A DNA stretch of 64,000 nucleotides, taken from the NCBI GenBank assembly GCA_910574455.1, contig CAJSYZ010000007.1:2983773-3047772 (forward strand), in the 5' to 3' direction. Below the pieces are notes generated by a model, which did not search any database, was not told the origin of the DNA, and saw only the letters and a list, made by a program, of their open reading frames with translations. The DNA is from Trichaptum fuscoviolaceum (Eukaryota; Basidiomycota; Agaricomycetes; Hymenochaetales; Trichaptaceae). The translations under genes and the position numbers were made by a program. This document shows positions 8,966-19,232 of this stretch, one piece after another. Every line of letters begins with the position of its first letter. Position 1 is the stretch's first letter.

Positions 8966-10577
8966 AATCGCTAAGTCCGTGAAAACTCCACGACTTCCAG
9001 CTACGGGTCTTCAATTACAACACTCGCGAGAAAGTGACTGCATTCGAGGCCTATCCTGATTACATTCGATGACTTGCTGTTTATCCTACACTTAGCAACG
9101 TGTTGACGGGCTGCGATGATATGACTATCAAAGCATGGGACTGGGATGAATAGTGGAAGTGTATTCGGGTGCGTACATCTACCACTCCAAAATCAGACCT
9201 CGTCTAATTAGCTCTGAAGATATCTGAAGGACACACACGCACAACATTATGAACCTTGTATTCAAATAAAAATATCGGACTATCTAAGCAAAAGTTGTGT
9301 CCAGACGATGGAGGCGCACACCAACAACGTCTCGTTTGCCGTCTTTCACTCCAGCCTCCCTTTGATAGTCAGCGGTTCGGACGATGGTACGATTAAGATC
9401 AGGAACTCGGCCACGTACCGCCTGGAAAACTCCTTGAGCTACGCTCTTGAGTGTGTATGGTGCATTGCTATCCGACCGCAGGGAAATGAGGTTGCCGTAG
9501 GGTACGACGAAGGTGTGGTTGTGGTCAAACTTGGCCGTGACGAGCCTTCCTACAGCATGGATCCTCAGGCAAGCAAGTGTACACCCGCAAGACAGACGTC
9601 TTGTCCGCAATCTCCAGGGTGCTGCGGAAGGCGGGACGCGCGAAGGAAAACGCATCCCGCTGTCTGTGCGGGGACTCGGTACGACGGAAATTTTCGCGAC
9701 TTCCCTTCAACAATCGCCTAACGGGCGCTTCATCACCGTGGTCGGAGATGAAGAGTACATTATCTCCATCGCACTGGTATGGAGAAACAAGACATTTGGC
9801 AGCGGCTCTTCATTCACATGGGCATCCGACTCCAACACCTGTCTGGGATAGACACAGGAGATGAGGGTGTTGAAGAGGCATTTGACGTTGTCACAGAAAT
9901 TTCTGAAAGGTATGATTTCTTGCTCACTCTATCACTAGTCCTTCCATTGAACTTCACATTTTGGCGTCAAGATCTCGAAGTGGATTGGCGATAGCTTTAT
10001 CTACACGAATGCCGCTAAGCGGCTTAATGACCTGATTGGCAGTGAAACACAGATCGTAACACAAGTTTCCTCTCTTCATCCTCCTCGACTTCTACACGCT
10101 GACATGGAACAATAGCTTTAAGTACCTGCTGGGCTACGTCCCCGCTCACAACCGCGTTTATCTCGCCGATAGAGACATTAAAGTGTTTCCGAGTGAGTGC
10201 AATCTACATATTTTATGGAGGCTGCGGAGGAGATTCTGCCTACTATACCAAAAGAGCAGCGGAGTAAAGTCGCACGTTTCCTAGAAGCTCGGGGTACGTC
10301 TATGAGAATCATCGAATTCAACAGCAAAACTGATTCAATTGCTATCCTTTTCACAGATCTTAAGGAACTCGCATTACAGGTTACAACAGACCTCGATCAT
10401 AAGTTCGACCTCGCGCTTCATCTCGACGATCTAGATGCGGAAGTCGGTGACCACGCGTTGGCCATCTGGCGCTTCGACCTTGCACGGGAATGCTTTGAGA
10501 ATGCGGGAGACCCGAGTCCGCTCCTCCAGGTGGTACGCGACCGGGATGGTCTCACGAACTTCCAGGACCCTGCATAG
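8966..10577 (+). pseudogene. SEC27: Coatomer beta' subunit (COPB2/Sec27) pseudogene
   Basis: A WD40 coatomer subunit can be followed in family order: DFQLRVFNYNTREKVTAFEA, TGCDDMTIKAWDWDE, IMNLVFK, DYLSKSCVQTMEAHTNNVSF, GYDEGVVVVKLGRDEPSYSM, VRGLGTTEIFATSLQQSPNG, then DEGVEEAFDVVTEIS, YLLGYVPAHNRVYLADRDI, LKELALQVTTDLDHKFDLAL and LAIWRFDLARECFENAGDPS. The N-terminal WD repeats are absent. Segments are missing after IMNLVFK and between WASDSNT and GDEGVEEAF (roughly a hundred residues in the second case, judged from family memory). Stops interrupt it, for example in DYIR*LAV, and several frameshifts are present. An intron-like GTATGATTTC...CAAG block near 9910-9970 shows that it is a duplicated gene, not a retrocopy. 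It cannot make coatomer. Confidence 0.93.
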
Positions 10578-11846
10578 TCTTACCTTGTGAAGTGTTAGAT
10601 TCTTAGTATAGCTCCTCTGTATAATCTGAAAAAATTGAGAATACAATGACTTTTAAAACTTGCATTTCCGGTATTGCTTCGTAAGACTAGCATCTGAATT
10701 GTATCACTCTTATAACAGTGCTATATGCCTTTCAGATAATTGTATGACATTTTAGCAAAATATATGATGGACATAATTATGATACCATTCTTACAAGGGG
10801 ACTATCAGCAAGATAGCAGGATTATAATGTCAGAGTAAGCCTTATGGAGGATTATATTCTATCGAAAGCATTATGACGTCTTATAATCACGGTATAAGCC
10901 AGATGCCATGTGATAATCTATAATAATCATGACAGCTGAGTTATAATGCCCGGAATCGTCCGGAATTATATATAAGCTTTTTCCCTTTTTCCCGATGTTC
11001 GCAAGGAAACTGCAGACGATGCGGCGCTGTTTCGTGGTATGAAAGTCTCCAAGCGAGAACGCAAAGAGCTTGAGTACAAGAACGGGTAGCGGAGGAGGGG
11101 CAACGCGATGCAGTAACGCGGATATCAGGGTAAGGAAGGAAAGAGGGAGGGAAAAATAGGGGGAGCAAATGCATACTACTACAAAGAGGGCAAGGATATG
11201 GAGAAGAAAATAGCAGATAATGAAGGACATAGGGGCTTAAGAAATTAAGACCGAGAAGAAAAATATAAAAATAGTGTAAAAGCCATATGAAACGCTATAA
11301 GAAGGGAGGAAGAGCAGGTATGCACGAGAAATGTAGGACCCTGAACAAAAATGGTTTCGAAAGTGATTTGATCCGAGGATCAGAGACATGCGATTGGACA
11401 ATTTGTGATTTGTAATGCTTACTTGCTGACAATTCGATAATTTTTTCGCGGCCACACATCCCTCTACTACGCTACGCTTCGTGGCGGGGATCTACTACTA
11501 GTATATTTGCTAGTATTTTCTTATGTACGCAGGCCCGGGCTATTACTTAGTTTTGTCTATTCCTACCAGTCTCCTACGCTCTCTCTCCAATTGCAAGCAA
11601 GCCTCCAAAGCTGTTGTTAGTGCAATACAATATTCCATTGCATGTTAAAATTGTCAATTATAGGTAGTCTAGTTTATCAACTACTTTATTAGTTCTCTTT
11701 CACCAATATCCATTTCTTCCAACGGGAGTAAGGGATTTGCCGGCGGAGCTCGGCCTGTTTCTAGTTATCTTATGTTTTTCTCATGTTATGTCTGTACATT
11801 TTACTCGATGCGCTGTAACGACTACGTGATAGACCGCACTCATGCG
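10578..11846. other. AT-rich gene-free stretch
   Basis: 10690-10960 is dense in TTATAAT/ATTATA words resembling the 6771-7115 repeat. After that comes ordinary AT-rich spacer up to the MITE. No gene, RNA or further terminal repeats are recognised. Confidence 0.55.
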
Positions 11847-11849
11847 TAA

Positions 11850-12375
11850 GAGCCCGTTCGGTTGCATGACCGCGCGCGGAAATCCCCGCCAAAATTTGAG
11901 ATCATGATCACGCGTGTCAAAAATTGGAAACGCGCGGAAACAGGTGCGTTCGGTTGCACATTTTCTCGCGGAATTTTCCAAACGAGATAGCGAAAACCAT
12001 GATAAAAAGAGAAACAGCTCAGACCTGTATCTCAAAGTGAGAAATCTGACCGCAATCACATTGACACAATTGACTTAGAATGGCCTTCCACAACATTTTT
12101 CTGGTACCATAAAATTTTATTCTAAGCACTTCTATTGACATTAAGACCTTAAAAACAATCAAATTAAGCAACAAAATGCATGCATATCAGAGAAATATGG
12201 GTGGTGTTGCATCCACCTCATCTCTTGTTGGAAGGGAAAATTTCATGCCATGTTCGGCCGCACAAGACATCCACCGTGGGAATAAAGTCTCGGAAACTCT
12301 GTCGCAATCTGTGCATGCACAGATCGCGGCAACCCGCGGAAATTTCCCCGCGCGAAAATGCAGCCGAACGGGCTC
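11850..12375. mobile_element. 526-bp MITE, PIF/Harbinger-like
   Basis: Terminal inverted repeats GAGCCCGTTCGGTTGCAT (11850-11867) and its complement at 12358-12375 differ at one base. TAA flanks both ends (11847-11849 and 12376-12378), a 3 bp target duplication typical of PIF/Harbinger and Tourist-type MITEs. An internal copy of the terminal motif (GTGCGTTCGGTTGCACATTT, ~11943) and CGCGCG-rich subterminal blocks are present. It encodes no transposase, so it would be non-autonomous. It ends about 100 bp upstream of the F-box gene's start codon and may affect that promoter. Confidence 0.85.
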
Positions 12376-12473
12376 TAATTATTGCGCGACACGGATTTGC
12401 CGGTAATCACATCCGGCATTGGTCTGCGTATACTAAGCAATCGGCTCTCTGAGACTTACCACGACCATCTCTC

Positions 12474-14081
12474 ATGAATGCCTTCAACTGTCTTCCTCTT
12501 GAGCTCTTGACAGAGATTGTCGAGGACTGCGACCCAAAGTCCGTTGCTAATTTGTCGGAGACATGCCGATTATTGTATGAGCTTATCTACAATACGCCGA
12601 GCCACTTGCTCTGGCGGACGCTATTCCTCTCCGCTCCGTTCGATGATCCTTGCAAATGTTTGAAATCCTCAGGGGAGCCTATCGCGAGGAATATACACGA
12701 GTTCGACTGGAAAGGGGAGCTACAGCGTCGATTTCGCGTCCAAACGATCCTCTGGATGCCAAGCTGCTGTAGGGGCGGGAAGGAGCTTACGATGGTGCTT
12801 TCTACCCTAGCGTCAATGATACAGTACACACCGCCCGCTACACCTTTCGCTGATCTTGAAGAGTTATCCAAAAATCTCGCGTGGCTCATGGTGTTAGAAT
12901 CATCCGGTGGCTACCTCAGTACTTTCATCGACAGCCTACATAACACTCGCGATCAGCTTTCCAGCGAAAACAAGCAGCTCCTGGTACAGTTGCATACATT
13001 CTTTGGGCTAACTGTTGAAGATAGGATCTCGACAAAGCGTGCAGTCCAAGCTCGAGCTTTCGTGTATGACGATGCAAATTATAGTGCAAAGAACAATTGG
13101 GGACCGTTCTTTCATGATGGAAACGAGAATGTGAATTGGGAGCATCTTCAATATATCATGTATATCATGTAAGTGATAGAGGTACCAGTGCACCTTTACC
13201 ATGCTGACCACACCCCAGGTCGCTCCAGACATCGAGTGGAGCTGGGATCATTCCTATGAGCATTCCTTTCTGCCAGTCTCATCTCGAGCATTCGGAAGGC
13301 GAATTTAGCCATGTTGATTGGGCGGGAGTAGAGGGCGACTGGCAGTGCTCTTTCTGTTACATCGATCACAGAGACTTTCTTGGTGAGTTGAAAATCTACT
13401 GTGATAGCATTTCACTTAGCCTTGGCATTTCAGCTTTCAACGCGCAACGGGTAGCGTACAGGACAATTAATGTGAGGACTAAATCACTAATACAATCTCT
13501 ATGTAGCCTTTACCGGGTGGCGGTCGAAATACAACGTTATTCGAACAGCCAAATTTCTTTGAAGCACTTCGAGTCATTGATACACATTTTAACATCAAAA
13601 GTGTTGTGCCCAATCCCGATCATCCTCTGAGGCCGACTATCAAATTTGAAGGTGAAATTTACGGCTTACACAGGATGGTCGGCGAAGTCTCCATGACGAA
13701 AAATCAAACCATCAGATGGCATTTCGTGAGCTTGGATAGTTATGTCACGCTTGAGTTACCGCTTGACTAATGCATAACCAGCTTTCCGGCGAGGAGGGTA
13801 ACATGATATGGAGGTTCGTCTATTATATATTGCTATCTTAGCTGCAGATACATATCATTGATTTCGACGATAGCTCGGAGGGAGTCCAGATTGGTAATGT
13901 ACAATCTGGATACGGTGTACTTGGAACTTGGACGACTATTTTCCATGAGGAAGGAGATCCTTTTGGTGCGTTGATGATATCATAACTCTCTCTTTCATCC
14001 CAGACTTATAAACTTCATCCAGGACCAATTTGGTTGCACAGATCGCATGTACCATCGACGGCACGGGCTAAAAGGAGTTGA
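12474..14081 (+). CDS. F-box domain protein
   Basis: Likely substrate receptor of an SCF ubiquitin ligase (family role). ATG at 12474 opens directly into the F-box: CLPLELLTEIVEDCDPKSVA followed by NLSETCRLLYELIYNTPSHL. Six or seven short introns can be removed with frame kept, giving HVDWAGVEGDWQCSFCYIDH, FFEALRVIDTHFNIKSVVPN, PTIKFEGEIYGLHRMVGEVS, HIIDFDDSSEGVQIGNVQSG and the end GPIWLHRSHVPSTARAKRS, TGA at 14079-14081. The part after the F-box has no LRR, WD40 or Kelch repeat that I can see. This arrangement is common in basidiomycete F-box expansions. A Harbinger-like MITE lies immediately upstream. Confidence 0.85.
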
Positions 14082-14290
14082 AACCCCCAATCTAGCTTGG
14101 AAAATAAGTCGTATGAAATTTGGACGTCAATGAGCGCTCAAGATTCTTTGAAGGTCTGCCACATGTACTCGGCGACACAGCTTCAGCCTCTACTTTCACC
14201 CTTGTTCTTCGACGATTTGGTTGACTTGCTCATGTAGATATCTCTATCCGAATATATATTACTGTCAAATCATTACGACAATCACACTCG

Positions 14291-16751
14291 TCAAATCTGA
14301 TATCTGTAAGCAACATGCCTATCGCCTAAGCGTATCCTATCTTCCTCGCTCTCCTCGAGGCCATCATCACTGGCTGGCTTATTTCCCCCACGAATTGCAT
14401 GGATCTCATCACGTCTCTTATTCTCCTTTGACATCGCCCACCACAAATACGAAGTAACAAGGACGGCAAATGTGATGTATCCAATGGTGATTATGTGAGG
14501 TTTACGGAATTTGTGGCCGGAGAAGCTTGGACGGTAGATGAGCACCCCTGCGATGGCTCCCATATCCCCGATGGTGATTTGCATCGCCACTGCTATGGCT
14601 CGCTTCGTTTGTCCTGAGACGTTCTCTCCTGGCCAGCTAAGTGCGTGATGATTCAGACCCTGCACTTGGAGGGGACTATTTAGACTGTACCTTAGTAAGA
14701 GCGCGTTACCAGTGTAAACTCCCGCAGACGCAAAATGTACGCCGACATACTGAGCTCCGGGTGTTTTCGTCGTAATCAAAACGATATATCCTTTGCCAAG
14801 GGTTAGGTATATCGAACTTTAATTCTTCCTTATAGGCACTTACCAATTATTGCGACTACGCCTGCCAACGCAATGAATATAGCTCGTCTCTTGTACTTCG
14901 ATGCAGCATATGCAGCAGCCCAAATAGAGAATGCAGCTAGAGCATTTGGGGGCACAGTCATTCTGCGAACAGTTGAATGCCTCAGGTAAGTATGCAGAAT
15001 ACGGCATATAGAGACTGTGAACAAACAGCTGTGCCTCCCACGTCTGGAAACCAAGGCCTGCGATGATCGTCGGCTATTACGTGAAGTTAGTTTTGCGCTT
15101 ACATAGTATACGAAGTATTTCTTCGTACCAAGAACAGACTTAATGTATACAAAGCAAATCTGAGCATTGTAAGTGTGATCAATCATACACATCATTCTAT
15201 ATGATGGCTTAGGTGAACTTACGCATATCCATGGAAGACAAAGGCGTATCCCCATACAAGGGGATCAGTGAATGCCTGATAAACACCCTGCCATTCAAAC
15301 TTCTCGTATTTTCCAGCATCGGAGTCCGAAGCGAGGCGAGCCAGAAGACGCGCTCTCTCAGGTTCAGTCAACTATCAAACAATGATATAAGTGAAGGACC
15401 GATGAACGATCAGGGGGGGCCTCACGAATTTCGCCTTCTGAGACCAAGTTGGCACGAGGAAGAAAGCTGATAACGAGACAAGGACGGTCAAAATTCCCTC
15501 GAGTATAAAGATCCTGAAAAACACATAAGCATGCCTAAAGAATGTGTAGCGAACTATGTTCGTACCATTGCCACCCTCGCTTTCCCCCAATTCCATCCAT
15601 CAAACCAATCGTGTATGCCAAGATTCCTTCATTGAATATATGATTCAAGTAATATTCCACGGAGCCGAATTAAAACAAATATCACACCTCCAAAAGCTCC
15701 TGCTAGGGCAGCTCCGCCAAAGAAGACGGCTACTCTCCAATGCCTTTCCCGTCTATGTGTGACAACCCACTAAGTCAGACTCTAAGAATACGGACAAAAG
15801 TTCATACCTCCTGTAATAGACCGAGAAGACATAAATAACACCGGGAAATCTGCGTAGTCGTTGATTAGCACAGCAGTCATGTTTATGAGCTGGTGTATCA
15901 TACAGTCCAGCTTCTGTCATTCCAAGTACTGAGTGATTGTCAGTGCTGTAAGCAAGGGGTTGATGATGAAGGCGCTCACAGAATCGTACGGCAAACATGC
16001 CAGCTTGGTTTTTAACTAGACCCTGGGCGACAGAGACGATCCCCCATATCAATGTTAGGAACGGCAGCCAATACTGTGGGTTGAATCGTTTAAGACTAGT
16101 GGAGAATAATTCATTCATTGGCTAGGTGATGTAGAGATCTTGACAGACCCACATTATCTAAGGCGGATGCTTATGTGTTAGTACCGGATAACTTTTGATG
16201 TATGCAAGTCTCATACGTTTGACGGCACCTCGAATGCGACGTAGGATATGAAGTATATCGCCAGAGCTACATTGTAGTTTGATCCAACAATGCCTAGATC
16301 CTACACGTGAATGATCAAAAGAGGTACGGAAAGGTTCACGTTCTAATTCCTACGGCTGCCATCCCATCAATCCTAAAGCGTAGGTCAGTAAGCGCAAATG
16401 TAGAAACTAGCGGATGCCCTTACTTCGCATTCCCGATATTGGACCTAGTAAACCAAGATTAGATTTTGCAATAACTACGGCAATTAGGCAATTAGATGTG
16501 CTTACCGATCCAAGAAGCTCAACAGATACAGCAGTGTCAGGATAGGGAGTAGCCTATTTGAATTTGTCCAATCGTATGATCGACGTCAGGGTTTATTTGC
16601 ATTCGGAACAGAAGTACGGAAGGAGGAACACGATGGTGCATACGTGCCTCAAGTCAACCTTCCGAAGAAGTTTCTTGTCTTCCACGGTATCGACATCCTC
16701 CTCCGTCGATTCACTGCGTAGGGAGATAGCCTTCTCGTCACCAATAGCCAT
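14291..16751 (-). CDS. MFS transporter, anion:cation symporter (Dal5-like)
   Basis: Plasma-membrane major-facilitator permease of the fungal allantoate/nicotinate permease type. ATG at 16751-16749 starts a cytosolic N-terminus, MAIGDEKAISLRSESTEEDV. Spliced pieces then give LLPILTLLYLLSFLDRSNIG, YNVALAIYFISYVAFEVPSN, YWLPFLTLIWGIVSVAQGLV, a glycine-rich mid-segment, IFILEGILTVLVSLSAFFLV, LTEPERARLLARLASDSDAG and the C-terminal helices ending EESEEDRIRLGDRHVAYRYQ. The Asp-Arg-Ser-Asn-Ile-Gly motif and the EGILT helix are characteristic of this family. About ten short introns interrupt it. Substrate is unknown; family members carry carboxylates, vitamins or peptides. It converges with the F-box gene, 210 bp apart. 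Confidence 0.88.
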
Positions 16752-17646
16752 AGTGAAGGAAAGTCGGCGAAGGCAAGAGCATAGAAAGCTAGAGATTTAC
16801 ATCCGCTATTTATCTACAAGAGTGGTGTAGCGCAAGTGATATAGATCATGGCGTGCTTACGAGTTAAAATTAGAGACATAGTTCTGTGAGAATAGCCTTT
16901 CTGGTTCGAGAAGCACAGAAGACACGCGAACCGCAGAAGTCTAAGATCGGAATGAAGACACCAGTTGATTCACGGGATCATGTTAAATAGCCTACTATCC
17001 CTTCGCTTTCCAAGACAGTGAAGAATATCACGAAAAGTGGTTGAAATGAACTCGGCTCGATGCTAGTATCACAGTGAGTTTCCTGCAAACCTTTTTGGTC
17101 TTTCCCACATTCAGATGACCCTGCCATCTATGCACAAAGCACAAGCCAACAGTCAGAGACACCCAAGAAGTCGTCATCGAAGCCTGAGATAGCAGGGTTT
17201 GGTTTCTGGATCAGTATGAGCAACCGCTGTAGCCTAAGACAACCATCAAGAAGCCGGATCTTGCATGTGGCGAGAATGGCGAGCACTAGTCTACCGGTGG
17301 CGAGCTTTGTGAGTCTCGTCAATTAACACCCATGCTGTCGGAAAGTTCGCGCAAGACATAGACCAGTCAAGTTTTGGCCAGACAGAGACGATAAGAATTT
17401 GTCTCTCCGCGTGAGATACTGTGCAGCTGCCCTACTTAATGTATGCGAGTGGCGACAGTCGCCACTCCTTTGCACTTCTTCCCCCGTGAGGTAAAACGAA
17501 GAGTGAAGGATAGTAAGACACAGTATGTTCGCCACAAGACGGTTCGAGATTGCTTTATAAAGAACGACAGGGTCATGCCAAAGGGAATAGCACCAAGGAT
17601 CCCTTAAAGATAGTCCCGCCATGGTCAGGATGCATTGATTGAGACA
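16752..17646. other. Intergenic region
   Basis: Upstream flanks of the MFS transporter and of the small gene at 17647. Apart from a short perfect palindrome I see no feature. Confidence 0.6.
17447..17467. repeat. Perfect 10-bp-arm palindrome
   Basis: GAGTGGCGAC, a central A, then GTCGCCACTC. It lies 180 bp upstream of the small gene at 17647 and could be a dimeric regulator site or a chance palindrome. Confidence 0.6.
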
Positions 17647-18389
17647 ATGTCGAGTACAGAACTGTTCAAGTTCGCAAAGATACCTCTAGGAGACTTCGAA
17701 AGTTGCCTGGCTTTCGTGGAAACCCTTAGATTCGTCGATTTCCAGGCATGTGCCGACATGTTCCTCAGACAAACCTACAGAACGTTTGTGAGACTGTTGA
17801 AGGGAGATTTTCAAGAAAAATTTCATCACATTGTGCAAACTTTCGCGATGCAGAACGTCCAGCAACATGCACTCTTGCGCTATGGAGCAGAGTGTGGTTA
17901 TGATAACCTAATGCGATACTTACATGAGTAGGTGTCATTGAAATTGATTGTTGCAAGAGATGTAGTGACAAACCAATTCAAACAGCTTGGTGTTGACACC
18001 AGAAACGTGTAGGATGGATTATATGGAACGGTAAGAAGGGCTTGCTGTGGAGAGCTTCCCAGAGCGCTGCTGAGAAGATTTGAATAGAATGGCCAAGATG
18101 TCGCCGCAATCCCGTATCAAGTTCCTTCGAAGGTATGCTTGGTTTTCAACAACCATTCGAACGAGGTAACAAAACTCACTAAGTGCGAGCTAGACCTGTT
18201 CCTGAATATCTAGAAAAACTAAGACTTTTCTGCATCTTGTACGACTACCAGTATGAAAGAATTGAGCGGTACGTGAGAAGCCGCTTGGAGCAGACATTGC
18301 TAGGCAAAGTTCACAGCCGAATAGAACACGCGCAAGCTCATCTAGTTCGCAAAGTGAACTCTCAAGGAACCATAGGAAAGGCGGTATGA
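17647..18389 (+). CDS. Hypothetical protein, ~195 aa
   Basis: ATG at 17647 (MSSTELFKFAKIPLGDFESC). A following frame runs to YLH, and three introns can be spliced: about 17928-17984, 18032-18088 and 18134-18192. This links DLVLTPETCRMDYMER, MAKMSPQSRIKFLR and RPVPEYLEKLRLFCILYDYQ. It ends VRKVNSQGTIGKAV, TGA at 18387-18389. The third acceptor must be the AG at GAGCTAG, because the nearer one puts TAG in frame. The product looks mostly alpha-helical and soluble, with no recognised domain. Frame continuity across four exons supports a real gene. Confidence 0.55.
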
Positions 18390-18524
18390 ACCAAGTGGTC
18401 TTCATATCTAATGCCAATAATTTCCATTAGCCTGTACTAGACCTTACATATTCGAGCTGTCTGCGAGGTCAATGATGAGTCGCATTTTATACTGTATTGT
18501 TATAGAACTCACATTCGTGTCAAA

Positions 18525-18971
18525 TCATTCCCTCTGTAGTTCTCCTTTACAAGCTAGATACGCAGCGCCTGTATCTGCCCATACTTCATATTTCTTCACC
18601 TTCTGCTTGGCATCAAAGTGCAAAACGTAAGTGAAGATCTCAGGCCAACTGTTGGATGTTTCCTTCCAAGTAAATGTCGCCTGCCCTCTCACTGAGACCT
18701 TCGACTCTACCGTGTCCACAAAGTAGTCTGAGAAGTGCACGCCTTCGTAAGAGAGAAGGCCCGAGATGATCCCGAAATAATCTTTGATGCCTCCAATGCC
18801 CCTAAAGCTACGGCCGGTGAAAGGGGTGAGTTGCTGGAGACCGTGTTCAATGGCGACGGGCTCCTCCTCCGTGGAAAAATATTCTAGTATTTCATCCAAG
18901 GGCTTTTCCGTAGCAAAGGCATCACAGAATGCCTTAGCAGATGATAAGAGCATATTGCGATTATCAGACAT
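18525..18971 (-). CDS. NTF2/SnoaL-like fold protein
   Basis: Intronless 148-residue frame. I chose the ATG at 18971 (MSDNRNMLLSSAKAFCDAFA); a longer frame runs upstream to 19034 but without typical content. The pattern fits the cone-shaped SnoaL/NTF2-like fold: an N-terminal helix pair (SAKAFCDAFATEKPLDEILE), EEPVAIEHGLQQLTPFTGRS and a beta sheet (VRGQATFTWKETSNSWPEIF). In basidiomycetes such proteins are mostly uncharacterised; some bind small hydrophobic ligands or act as isomerases. No catalytic residue can be assigned. It converges with the 17647 gene, leaving 135 bp between stops. Confidence 0.7.
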   Translation of the reverse strand: MSDNRNMLLSSAKAFCDAFATEKPLDEILEYFSTEEEPVAIEHGLQQLTPFTGRSFRGIGGIKDYFGIISGLLSYEGVHFSDYFVDTVESKVSVRGQATFTWKETSNSWPEIFTYVLHFDAKQKVKKYEVWADTGAAYLACKGELQRE

Positions 18972-19232
18972 TCTGTGCACAGGCCAAGTAGAGTGTTTGT
19001 GAAGTAAAGTGACGCTTTGACGGAACAAGGGCACGGTGAAAAGGTCGCCCCTTGTTTGGTTGTCTCAAACTTTCCGACTCTGGCACGCGGTAAAGCGTCA
19101 CTTACCTTTGCACCATTTCCACCCGCCGTCCGCTTCGTCCTCAACGGTGACCTGCCGCCAGACCCGTCGATCTAACGACGACAATTACTGTCGTTCATTC
19201 ATGTTTGGCGGCTTGCTGCCCCATCGGTTCCG

